Shown one piece after another: positions 15,690 through 22,524 of a stretch of 27,871 nt of DNA. The stretch comes from JAYFNU01 sp964622315. GTDB taxonomy: Bacteria; Bacillota; Clostridia; Oscillospirales; Ruminococcaceae. Position numbers and translations under genes: made by a program. The DNA is taken from the NCBI GenBank assembly GCA_964622315.1, contig CAZUOY010000019.1:1-27871 (forward strand), in the 5' to 3' direction. Position 1 is the stretch's first letter, and each line of letters begins with the position of its first letter. A model generated the notes under the pieces. It had not been told where the DNA came from. It searched no databases and saw nothing but the letters and a program-made list of their open reading frames with translations.

Positions 15690-16890
15690 CTGCCGTTCCT
15701 CCGAGCTTTACAAAATCGCTGAAAAAAGAGGGATAAGACTTCTTTACTGCCTCAGCGTCCGAAATGATAACCGAGCCGTCGCATATTGCAGACGCCGTCG
15801 CCGCCGCCATTACAATTCGGTGGTCGTTGGCTCCGTTCGCTTCGCCGCCCTTTAGCCTGCCCGTGCCGTTAATATAAAACCCGTCGCTCTTTTCCATCGC
15901 GTTCCCGCCAAGGGCGTTAACCATCGCGACTGTCGTTTTTATTCTGTCGCTTTCCTTTAGCCTAAGCCGCTCACAGTTATTAAAGACGGTTCTGTGCGGT
16001 CGCTTACACGCCGCGACGGCAAGCGCAGGCACAAGGTCCGGGATATTTGACGCGTCTACGGAGAGCTCACCATCTTGTGAAAAAGCCTCAAGCATTGACT
16101 TTATCGCTCTGTCGGCTTGAACGGAAGACTCGTTTAAGCCGCAAACGGAAATCTCGCCGCCGAGAAAGTCAGATACCAGCCAATATGCCGCACTCGACCA
16201 GTCACCCTCGGTTTCATAACAAAGCGGAGAGCGGTAGCTTTGTTTACCCTTAACGATAAACCCGTCGTCCACCCTATCCACCTTTACTCCGAAACGGCTT
16301 AATACGCCTATCGTCATTTCAGCGTATGCTTTTGACTGAAGCTCGGCGGTAAGCTTTACCGTTCCGCCGCCGACGAGCGGCAAAGCAAAAAGAATACCGC
16401 TGATATACTGAGAGCTGACGTCGCCCCTAATAAGAAAATCACCGCCTGTAAGTCTGCCGGAAATCTCAATCGGAAGGGTATCCGCGCTCACGGCACAGCC
16501 GTGGCGGCGAAGCTGCTCGGTAAGTAAAAGCTGTGGGCGAAGCGGAAGTCTGCCGCCGCCTGTGAAAACTGTTTTTTTACAAAGAGCCGCCGCGACCGGC
16601 ATAAGAAAACGAAGCGTCGAACCGCTTTCACCGCAGTCGAGCTCGCATATTCGCCGTTTGCTTTTATCAAGCGGCGTTACAAGAAGCCCACCGCCTGACG
16701 CTTGCACTCTCGCACCGAGTGAGATAAGCGCACCAACCGTAGCCTCGATATCGCGTGAAACGGCGTTGAGTCTCACCTCGCATAGGTCGTCCGACAGCGC
16801 GGCACAGATAAGCGCGCGGTGCGCGTCCGACTTGGACGAGACCGCGTTGACTGTTCCCCTCAGCTTTCCATCGGTGATTCTGACCCGCAT
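15679..16890 (-). CDS. aroA: EPSP synthase (3-phosphoshikimate 1-carboxyvinyltransferase)
   Basis: Transfers enolpyruvate from PEP to shikimate-3-phosphate, sixth pathway step. 403 residues. The N terminus carries VSSKSDAHRALICAAL with the substrate Lys20, Ser21 and Arg25. Then follow CGESGSTLRFLMPVA, a GRLPLRPQ block, GDVSSQYISGILFALPL, EGDWSSAAYWL, LRLKESDRI and NDHRIVMA. It is slightly shorter than proteobacterial AroA but complete. The first shikimate-binding block reads SSKSDAHR rather than the common GSKS. The ATG follows GGAGG, three bases after the aroB stop. Confidence 0.95.
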   Translation of the reverse strand: MRVRITDGKLRGTVNAVSSKSDAHRALICAALSDDLCEVRLNAVSRDIEATVGALISLGARVQASGGGLLVTPLDKSKRRICELDCGESGSTLRFLMPVAAALCKKTVFTGGGRLPLRPQLLLTEQLRRHGCAVSADTLPIEISGRLTGGDFLIRGDVSSQYISGILFALPLVGGGTVKLTAELQSKAYAEMTIGVLSRFGVKVDRVDDGFIVKGKQSYRSPLCYETEGDWSSAAYWLVSDFLGGEISVCGLNESSVQADRAIKSMLEAFSQDGELSVDASNIPDLVPALAVAACKRPHRTVFNNCERLRLKESDRIKTTVAMVNALGGNAMEKSDGFYINGTGRLKGGEANGANDHRIVMAAATASAICDGSVIISDAEAVKKSYPSFFSDFVKLGGTADVI

Positions 16891-16893
16891 TAA

Positions 16894-17952
16894 CTACCTC
16901 CGAAACGCATTTTTGAAATAGCCCTCTATTTCCTCGGTTTTAATCTCGTAAAGCGCACACTCGCCTATTTTTTTAGGGAGGGCAACCGTCAGTTTATCGC
17001 CCTTTCGCTTTTTATCGTAAAACGCGGCTTCAATTAAATCTTCCGATTCAAAGTCGAGCGCAATCGGAAGCCCGTTAGCCGTAAGCGCCGCCTTAATGCG
17101 AGAGAGTGTGTCGTCGTTGCTCACGCCCATGGCGACGCCCGCCGCCGTTTCATACACCATTCCCGCCGCAACGGCGTTACCGTGGCTTACACGGTAGCCG
17201 CTCACCTTTTCTATTGCGTGCCCCACGGTATGTCCGAAGTTTAGTAGCTGACGTTCGGCGTTGTCCCGCTCGTCCCCTTCAACTATCCTCGTTTTCACCC
17301 CGACACAGCGTGCAATAATTTCTTCCGACTTGTCGGTCGAGAAGCCTTCTTCGAGAATCGAGAAAAGCTTTTCATCGGCTATTACGCCCGTCTTTATTGC
17401 CTCAGCGACCCCCTCGGCAATATGCACCTTCTCAAGAGTGTGAAGCGTATCGGTGTCGCACAAAACAAGGCTTGGCTGCCAAAAAGCGCCGACAAGGTTT
17501 TTTCCAAAGTCAAGGTTACAGCCTGTTTTTCCTCCGACAGCGGAATCAACCATTGCCAGAAGCGTAGTAGGTATGTTAATAAAGGCTATGCCCCGCAGAT
17601 ATATCGAAGCGGCAAAGCCTGCCATATCTCCGGTAACGCCGCCGCCCAAAGCCACTACAATATCCGAACGGGTAAGCCCGTTCTCGGCAAGATAATTAAC
17701 CATGTCGAGAACCGTTGAGACGGTTTTGCTGTTCTCGCCGTTCTTATAGGTAAACAAGCTGACGGAAAAGCCACTTTTTCTCAGCGCTTCCCTTGCCGCT
17801 TCGCCGTAAAGCGCAGCGACCTTATCATCGGTAATAATCGCCGCTTTACAGGGAGAAAAGACTTTTTCGGCGCTGTGCCCAAGCTCGGAAATAAGCCCGT
17901 TTCCAATAATAACATCATAAGACCTTGAGGCGTTAACGGTAAGCCTTTTCAT
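16894..17952 (-). CDS. aroB: 3-dehydroquinate synthase
   Basis: Converts DAHP to 3-dehydroquinate with NAD and a divalent metal, second pathway step. The 352-residue product has GGGVTGDMAGFAASIYLRG, the IPTTLLAMVDSAVGGKTGCN block and NLVGAFWQP. Metal ligands are in AEGVAEAIKTGVI, LNFGHTVGHAIE and VSHGNAVAAGM. The ATG at 17952 overlaps the tyrA stop as ATGA and has GGGAG upstream; an in-frame start at 17988 would extend into tyrA without a family match. Third structural gene of the operon. Confidence 0.96.
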   Translation of the reverse strand: MKRLTVNASRSYDVIIGNGLISELGHSAEKVFSPCKAAIITDDKVAALYGEAAREALRKSGFSVSLFTYKNGENSKTVSTVLDMVNYLAENGLTRSDIVVALGGGVTGDMAGFAASIYLRGIAFINIPTTLLAMVDSAVGGKTGCNLDFGKNLVGAFWQPSLVLCDTDTLHTLEKVHIAEGVAEAIKTGVIADEKLFSILEEGFSTDKSEEIIARCVGVKTRIVEGDERDNAERQLLNFGHTVGHAIEKVSGYRVSHGNAVAAGMVYETAAGVAMGVSNDDTLSRIKAALTANGLPIALDFESEDLIEAAFYDKKRKGDKLTVALPKKIGECALYEIKTEEIEGYFKNAFRR

Positions 17953-18797
17953 ACACTCATGTCTCCCTCGTCCGCCTTCTCCTTGCACCTGCGCCCCTCA
18001 GAAAGAAGCTCTTTTAAAGCGTCCTTATCTCGTGAACTAATTGCATTTTTATACTGCGATAAATTATTGATTATCGTTTCTATCTCGGCTTCAAGATTGT
18101 CGGCATTTTCAAGGAAAAGCTCAGTCCACATATTCTCATTGAGCCGAGCGACACGCGTCATATCCTTATAGCTTCCAGCCGAAAAGCCCGTATGTGAAAG
18201 CGCTGTAGGGCTTTTAATATATGCGCTTGATACAACATGGGCGAGCTGTGAGGTGTAGGCAATTATCTCGTCGTGACGCGCGGGCGAGGTAATTTCAAAA
18301 TTCGTGAAACCAAGTGCCGCCCAGAACTTCTTTATCCGTCCCAAAAGCTCTATGCTTTCGTTCTCCCTCGGAGTTAAGATTACAGAGGCGTTACTAAATA
18401 GCTTTCTTTGCGCGTTATCAAAGCCTGAGCGCTCTGTACCCGCCATAGGGTGTGCGCCGACAAAGGTAAAACCATATTCGTCAGCTATGGGGAAAAGCTC
18501 GTCGCAGACAAAACGCTTTACTCCGCAGGTGTCCATGACCACAGCACCCTTTTTTATAAGCGCCGATTTCTCTTTAACAAAACCCACACAGGTCTGCGGG
18601 TAGGTTGCAACTATAATGATATCGCAAAGCGGAATAAGCTCGTCGGTCAGCTCGTTATCTATCGCCTCAAGAAGCCGCGCCTTACAAGACACGGGCGCCG
18701 AAATGTCGCAGCCGAGCACAGTGTCAGAGGTTGAATGCTTTATTGCTTTCGCTATCGAGCCGCCTATAAGTCCTAAGCCAACTATACCAATATACAT
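17949..18797 (-). CDS. tyrA: Prephenate dehydrogenase
   Basis: Oxidatively decarboxylates prephenate to 4-hydroxyphenylpyruvate, the tyrosine precursor. 282 residues: a Rossmann nucleotide loop GLGLIGGSIAKAI at the N terminus, an Asp after the second strand (GCDIS) suggesting NAD preference, an IIIVATYPQ core and HPMAGTERSGFDNA, which holds conserved prephenate-binding residues. Helical SPARHDEIIAYTSQLAHVVSSA and AGSYKDMTRVA blocks follow. The chain ends soon after the dimerisation helices, so no ACT domain is visible and product inhibition must act otherwise or not at all. The start is four bases after the aroF stop. Its placement second in the operon fits the Tyr-rich leader. Confidence 0.93.
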   Translation of the reverse strand: MYIGIVGLGLIGGSIAKAIKHSTSDTVLGCDISAPVSCKARLLEAIDNELTDELIPLCDIIIVATYPQTCVGFVKEKSALIKKGAVVMDTCGVKRFVCDELFPIADEYGFTFVGAHPMAGTERSGFDNAQRKLFSNASVILTPRENESIELLGRIKKFWAALGFTNFEITSPARHDEIIAYTSQLAHVVSSAYIKSPTALSHTGFSAGSYKDMTRVARLNENMWTELFLENADNLEAEIETIINNLSQYKNAISSRDKDALKELLSEGRRCKEKADEGDMSV

Positions 18798-18801
18798 AGC
18801 G

Positions 18802-19821
18802 TCAGCCTTTCTTGTTGAAGCCGTAGGAATACGGTCTTATTGCCTCAACCGATTTTGCCACGTCGTCGAACGCCTCCGGCGTAAGCGACTGCGCCCCGTC
18901 GCACAGCGCGTGCTGGGGGTCGTTGTGTACTTCAATTATTAGTCCGTCACAGCCAGCCGCAACCGCGGCGAGCGCAAGCGGCTTAACAAGCGTATAGGTG
19001 CCGCAAGCGTGGCTCGGGTCAACAATTACAGGAAGGTGGGTTTGCTTCTTTAGTACAGGAATTGCGGAGATGTCCAGCGTGTTGCGAGTAGAGGTTTCAA
19101 AGGTGCGAATCCCTCTTTCACAGACAATTACCTTCTCGTTTCCGCCCGCCATTATATATTCGGCGCTCATCAGAAGCTCCTCTATCGTGTTCGCAAGACC
19201 GCGCTTTAATAAAATAGGCTTATTTGTTCTTCCAAGCTCCTTTAAAAGCTCGAAGTTCTGCATATTCCTCGCGCCGACTTGTACAAGGTCAACCTCCTCA
19301 AACAGCGGAAGCTGGGAGATTTCCATTATCTCGCTGACCACGGGAAGCCCCGTCTGTTTCTTTGCTTCTAAAAGCAGCTCTATACCGCTTCCGCCAAGCC
19401 CTTGAAAGGAATAAGGCGAGGTGCGTGGCTTAAAAGCCCCACCGCGAAGCATAGCGGCGCCAGAGGCTTTAACGTCCCGAGCGACGGTAATTATCTGTTC
19501 CTTCGTTTCCACAGAGCAAGGACCCGCGATTATTCCGAAATGCCCTTTGCCGAACTTGACGCCGCCCGCTTCAACCACGCTGTCGTCCGGGTGAAACTTG
19601 CGGTTAGCGTTCTTATACGGCTCTTGAATCCGTTTTACATCTTCCACGATTGAAAGCGAGCGAATGAGGTCGATATCCACTACAGTGGTATCGCCGACAA
19701 GTCCTAAAACCAGACTGCTGTCGCCCTCACTTTCGTGTATGGATACGCCGAGGCTTAACAACCAGCTTTTCAGGTTGGAAAGCTGCTTCTCGTCAGGATG
19801 TTTTTTCAGTACGACAACCAT
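18802..19821 (-). CDS. aroF: DAHP synthase, type I-beta with N-terminal regulatory domain
   Basis: Condenses PEP and erythrose-4-phosphate to DAHP, the committed shikimate step. 339 residues. Residues 1 to about 70 form the ferredoxin-like domain (start MVVVLKKHPDEKQL), which in Thermotoga-type enzymes binds Phe or Tyr for feedback control. The barrel carries IAGPCSVET with the metal cysteine, GGAFKPRTSPYSFQGLG, QVGARNMQNFELL, PILLKRG, VCERGIRTFE and VDPSHACG. The start is the ATG at 19821 after GAGG; a longer in-frame start at 19875 would run through the terminator and is rejected. It is the first structural gene, 20 bases after the attenuator's U tract. The type-specific symbol (aroF) follows common usage for this class and is not a claim about E. 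coli-type feedback. Confidence 0.95.
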   Translation of the reverse strand: MVVVLKKHPDEKQLSNLKSWLLSLGVSIHESEGDSSLVLGLVGDTTVVDIDLIRSLSIVEDVKRIQEPYKNANRKFHPDDSVVEAGGVKFGKGHFGIIAGPCSVETKEQIITVARDVKASGAAMLRGGAFKPRTSPYSFQGLGGSGIELLLEAKKQTGLPVVSEIMEISQLPLFEEVDLVQVGARNMQNFELLKELGRTNKPILLKRGLANTIEELLMSAEYIMAGGNEKVIVCERGIRTFETSTRNTLDISAIPVLKKQTHLPVIVDPSHACGTYTLVKPLALAAVAAGCDGLIIEVHNDPQHALCDGAQSLTPEAFDDVAKSVEAIRPYSYGFNKKG

Positions 19822-19839
19822 TAATTGTTTCCTCTTTTC

Positions 19840-19873
19840 AAAATAAAAGCTCCGCAGCGTTTTGCCGCGGAGC
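19840..19873 (-). terminator. Leader terminator (attenuator) before aroF
   Basis: On the minus strand GCTCCGCGGC and GCTGCGGAGC form a ten-pair stem (one G-U) around AAAAC, followed directly by TTTTATTTT. It lies downstream of the leader peptide's stop and upstream of the aroF ribosome binding site, so it would stop transcription before the first structural gene unless prevented. Confidence 0.88.
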
Positions 19874-19943
19874 ACAGTTTATTACTCTTGGGTAATAATT
19901 CTCAGCTCATTAAACAGCAAAACACGAGTATGCCCTATCGCGG
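19865..19943 (-). promoter_or_regulatory. Putative antiterminator pairing and spacer hairpin
   Basis: The segment CCGCG-ATA-GGGCA (RNA of 19943 to 19931, within leader codons 20-24) can pair with TGCTCCGCGG (19874 to 19865), which includes most of the terminator's 5' arm. That gives ten base pairs, one G-U, with a three-base bulge. Between them TTATTAC and GTAATAA (19879-19898) form a perfect seven-pair hairpin with a six-base loop, which would bring the two strands together. Terminator and antiterminator are therefore mutually exclusive. The pairing was found by eye and not energy-scored. Confidence 0.65.
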
Positions 19944-20002
19944 TAATAGTACGCGCAAAGGCTGTAATAGCTGTATTCTGCGGTAAAACTCACTGTACCC
20001 AT
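19910..20002 (-). CDS. Tyr-rich leader peptide of the aromatic operon
   Basis: A 30-codon ORF beginning ATG GGT ACA, with Tyr at codons 10, 12, 13, 18, 19, 20 and 25 (seven of 30), Phe at 6 and 28, and no Trp. GGGAAGG lies five bases upstream of the ATG, and a promoter-like pair lies about 30 bases upstream. The stop is 37 bases before the attenuator stem. This is the layout of classical ribosome-mediated attenuators (trp, his, phe leaders), with Tyr as control codon, matching an operon that starts with DAHP synthase and prephenate dehydrogenase. Low charged tRNA-Tyr would stall a ribosome at codons 10-13, leaving the antiterminator strand at codons 20-24 free. A stall at codons 18-20 would instead cover that strand, so the exact logic needs testing. 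Too short for ordinary gene finders. Confidence 0.82.
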   Translation of the reverse strand: MGTVSFTAEYSYYSLCAYYYRDRAYSCFAV

Positions 20003-20031
20003 AAATGCCTTCCCTTACTTTTGTTAAAGGA

Positions 20032-20060
20032 ATTTTACCACAAAACTTTAGCAATGTAAA
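20032..20060 (-). promoter_or_regulatory. Promoter of the aromatic operon
   Basis: On the minus strand TTTACA (-35, 20055-20060) and TAAAAT (-10, 20032-20037) are separated by exactly 17 bases. The start site would be near 20025, about 23 bases before the leader ATG. The -35 abuts the stop codon of the upstream acetyltransferase gene, and no terminator separates them, so read-through from that gene would also meet the attenuator. Confidence 0.7.
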
Positions 20061-20063
20061 GCC

Positions 20064-20807
20064 CTAAATCGTTTTTATCTGTTCGGTATACAACTCGCTC
20101 CAAGCGGCTACGAAGCCGGTGCTCGCCGCTACTCTTTGCGACTTAATATGCGACTGCGACGTGCCGTAAAACGGCACCGCCCCCAAGCGTTCTGTTTCAC
20201 GTCGCGCGAGTGCGACAAGATAGGAGCCTATCCCTTTGCCCTTGCCCGCGTCGGTTACGTTTACGCCTATCTGCCACATGGTGGGACTGTCTGCGCTCGC
20301 CCCCGCCATACCGAGTATTTCGCCGTTCTCCACAGCGGTCACGGCGAACATATCGGGCGCGGCTGAGTGAAACGCAAGCGCCTCGTCAAAGCGAGCGTCT
20401 CCTTTAAAGCGTTGAAGCTCGTCCTTGTTATACCAAATCGTCTCAAAGCGAGGCTCAGGCTCGTCGCATGGCGCTTCGGGAAGATAGAAGGGGTGAACCT
20501 CGGCTATTTCAATTTTGAATCCTTCTATATCTCGGTTAATCTTATCAAGCTTTTTAAATTCAAAGAACCACGCGGCATTGGCGTTAAGATAGTTTTCTTT
20601 CATAAATTCAAGAATATCACGCCGTGCGCTGACTATGAGCTTTCCGTTTACACAGACGACTTTAAGAGAACAGTCCTTTGACTTAAACCTCCGTCTTCCC
20701 TCAAGAAGCTTTATCTCGCTGAATATATTATCCTTGCTTTCAACCTCGCTCAGCGTGCAGTTATAGTCAAGCGAAAGCTGGTTGTTAAGCGTTTGTCTTA
20801 CATTCAT
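20064..20807 (-). CDS. GNAT-family N-acetyltransferase
   Basis: 247 residues. The C-terminal half (about 130-245) is a GNAT domain: FAVTAVENGEILGMAGASAD strands, IGVNVTDAGKGKGIGSYLVALARRE with the acetyl-CoA pyrophosphate loop (GKGKGIG), and a GTSQSHIKSQRVAASTGF block typical of the family's last strands. The N-terminal 120 residues (KLLEGRRRF..., EFMKENYL) match no domain I recognise. The start is the ATG at 20807 after GAGG; the in-frame start at 20882 lies upstream of the promoter and is rejected. The substrate is unknown. It lies directly upstream of the aromatic leader in the same direction and diverges from a radical SAM gene. Confidence 0.8.
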   Translation of the reverse strand: MNVRQTLNNQLSLDYNCTLSEVESKDNIFSEIKLLEGRRRFKSKDCSLKVVCVNGKLIVSARRDILEFMKENYLNANAAWFFEFKKLDKINRDIEGFKIEIAEVHPFYLPEAPCDEPEPRFETIWYNKDELQRFKGDARFDEALAFHSAAPDMFAVTAVENGEILGMAGASADSPTMWQIGVNVTDAGKGKGIGSYLVALARRETERLGAVPFYGTSQSHIKSQRVAASTGFVAAWSELYTEQIKTI

Positions 20808-20826
20808 AGTTTTACCTCTATAATAA

Positions 20827-20855
20827 AGTATATCATTATAAATACATTTCCTCAA
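20827..20855 (-). promoter_or_regulatory. Promoter of the acetyltransferase gene
   Basis: The minus strand has TTGAGG (20850-20855), 17 bases, then TATACT (20827-20832), about 20 bases ahead of the ATG. Both hexamers are close to sigma-A consensus. Confidence 0.65.
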
Positions 20856-20857
20856 TA

Positions 20858-20886
20858 TTGCTTTTAACGGCGATTCGTGCAATAAT
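20858..20886 (+). promoter_or_regulatory. Putative divergent promoter of the radical SAM gene
   Basis: TTGCTT (20858-20863), 17 bases and AATAAT (20881-20886) lie back to back with the acetyltransferase promoter. The predicted start falls only about 11 bases before the ATG, right at the GAGG ribosome binding site, so the real -10 may differ. Confidence 0.35.
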
Positions 20887-20903
20887 TCTTTTGAGGTAGT
20901 ATT

Positions 20904-21785
20904 ATGGGCTGTACGCTTTGCCCGAGAGGGTGTAATATTGAACGCGGTGAGCGGCGAGGCTTCTGCGGTGTCAACGACACGCTAAAGGTCGCTCGCGCGG
21001 CACTGCATTTCTGGGAGGAGCCATGTATATCAGGAACGGAAGGCTCGGGTGCGGTGTTTTTTTCGGGGTGTTCGCTTCATTGCGTTTACTGCCAAAACGG
21101 TGAAATTTCAAGCGGACGCGCTGGCAAGGAGATAACCATATCGCGGCTTTGCGACATCTTTCTTGAGCTTCAAAAAAAGGGCGCAAACAACATTAACCTT
21201 GTTACCCCCTCTCACTACGCGCCGCAGATAAAGGAAGCGTTGGGTCTTGCAAAGGAAAAGGGTCTTCATCTTCCCGTTGTTTACAACTGCGGCGGCTATG
21301 AAAGCACCGAAACACTAAGGTCTTTAGAAGGTCTTATTGACATATATCTGCCTGATTTTAAGTATACTTCCCGTTTCATCTCTAAGAAATACTCTAACGC
21401 CCCCGACTACTTTGAAACAGCGAAGTCGGCGCTTTGTGAGATGGTACGGCAGATAGGCGGCTCAAGCTTTGACGAGCGCGGAATTATGACGCGAGGCGTA
21501 ATTGTCCGCCACCTTGTTCTGCCGAGCCACGCCGACGACTCAAAAAAGGTAATAGCATATTTACATAAAACCTACGGAGACAACATTTACATTTCGATAA
21601 TGAACCAGTTTACACCGAACGTCGGGTGCGAGGCTTTTCCTGAGCTTTTTTGCACGGTGACAGATGAGGAGTACGACGAGGTTGTTAACTTCGCGGTTCG
21701 TTTGGGTGTGAAAAACGGATTTATACAAGAAGGCGGCACGGCTAATGAAAGCTTTATTCCGCCCTTTAACTGCGAGGGCGTATAA
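20904..21785 (+). CDS. PflA-like radical SAM protein
   Basis: 293 residues of the COG1313-type group related to pyruvate-formate-lyase activases. An N-terminal Cys-rich ribbon (Cys3, Cys6, Cys10, Cys21) precedes the radical SAM cluster motif CSLHCVYC (Cys56, Cys60, Cys63), then a YNCGGYES strand and a DIYLPDFKY motif typical of this group. LVLPSHADDS and the MNQFTP block follow. It would cleave S-adenosylmethionine through a [4Fe-4S] cluster; the target is unknown. No glycyl-radical enzyme, AMMECR1 or Memo partner lies nearby, so the activase label should not be read as pyruvate formate-lyase activation. The ATG follows GAGG. Confidence 0.85.
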   Translation: MGCTLCPRGCNIERGERRGFCGVNDTLKVARAALHFWEEPCISGTEGSGAVFFSGCSLHCVYCQNGEISSGRAGKEITISRLCDIFLELQKKGANNINLVTPSHYAPQIKEALGLAKEKGLHLPVVYNCGGYESTETLRSLEGLIDIYLPDFKYTSRFISKKYSNAPDYFETAKSALCEMVRQIGGSSFDERGIMTRGVIVRHLVLPSHADDSKKVIAYLHKTYGDNIYISIMNQFTPNVGCEAFPELFCTVTDEEYDEVVNFAVRLGVKNGFIQEGGTANESFIPPFNCEGV

Positions 21786-21907
21786 ATCTCGTGAGATTAA
21801 CAAAAATAAAGCGTTTTCTAATCTTCTTTTAATTTATCGCGCATTTCCTTTTAATTTTTGTTGTGCATAATAAGCTCACAACAAAAAAACAAACGGAGGT
21901 ACAAACA

Positions 21908-22468
21908 ATGGCACAGAAACTTGAGCAGGTAGAAAAGCTTGTTGAAAAGACAGGGGTAAGCTACAGCGAGGCAAAGGCGGCGCTTGAACAGTCGAACGGT
22001 GATATGCTCGACGCACTTATCTATCTTGAGGAGCAAGGAAAGATAAAGAAGGAAACGGCGAAAAACGAAAACGCCGCCTTCAATACCTACACCACCAACC
22101 GTAACTACGCAAACGGCGAGCAAAGAGAAAACAAAACCGCCGAAAATTTCAAGGAGACCACAAGAAGCTTCGGCGAGTGGCTGAAGGGAATCTTTGACAA
22201 GGGTAACGCTAACTATCTTGAAATGTACAGAAATGGTGAGCGCAAGCTTTCACTTCCTGTTACCGTTTTCGTAATCCTACTGATAGTCGGCTTCTGGATA
22301 ATTCTTCCGCTGATGATTGTGGCGCTTTTCTTCAACTGTCGCTTTCGCTTTTCGGGCAACGAGCTCGGTAAGGAGTCGGTAAACAACGCCATGGGTAAGG
22401 CGACCGACATAGCCGACGGCATAAAGAACGAGGTAGTCGAAATCGTAAACAACAACGACAATAAATAA
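21908..22468 (+). CDS. DUF4342-like membrane protein with UBA-like N terminus
   Basis: 186 residues. An N-terminal three-helix UBA-like module (about 3-45: VEKLVEKTGVSYSEAKAALE, ending MLDALIYLEEQG) resembles the EF-Ts/NAC-type small helical domain. A polar linker rich in Asn, Thr and Glu follows, then a segment (YLEMYRNGERKLSLPVTVF) leading into one long or two short membrane segments at about 116-143. The tail is polar. The start is the ATG at 21908, seven bases after GGAGGT. It precedes a two-component system in the same direction with a hairpin in between, so it may be linked to envelope sensing. Function unknown. Confidence 0.7.
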   Translation: MAQKLEQVEKLVEKTGVSYSEAKAALEQSNGDMLDALIYLEEQGKIKKETAKNENAAFNTYTTNRNYANGEQRENKTAENFKETTRSFGEWLKGIFDKGNANYLEMYRNGERKLSLPVTVFVILLIVGFWIILPLMIVALFFNCRFRFSGNELGKESVNNAMGKATDIADGIKNEVVEIVNNNDNK

Positions 22469-22480
22469 CCGCGCGAAGAC

Positions 22481-22505
22481 AGGGGGGAACACTTCCCCCC
22501 TCTTT
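22481..22505 (+). terminator. Hairpin between membrane protein and response regulator
   Basis: AGGGGGGAA (22481-22489) pairs with TTCCCCCCT (22493-22501) around a three-base CAC loop, followed only by CTTT. The strong stem with a weak U tract suggests partial termination, lowering expression of the downstream two-component genes relative to the membrane protein. Confidence 0.6.
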
Positions 22506-22524
22506 CGGCGTTTGTGAGGTAGCT

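Noticed and set aside
19822..19875. Longer aroF start at 19875
   Set aside because: It would translate through the attenuator terminator and lacks a family match; the ATG at 19821 with GAGG upstream fits homologues.
19822..20063. T-box riboswitch in the aromatic leader
   Set aside because: No T-box-type conserved sequence or specifier-loop arrangement was found, and the transcript before the terminator is occupied by a short ORF with an RBS. Ribosome-mediated attenuation explains the parts better.
21787..21798. ATCTCGTGAGAT palindrome after the radical SAM gene as a terminator
   Set aside because: A five-pair AT-containing stem with a two-base loop and no U tract is too weak to call.
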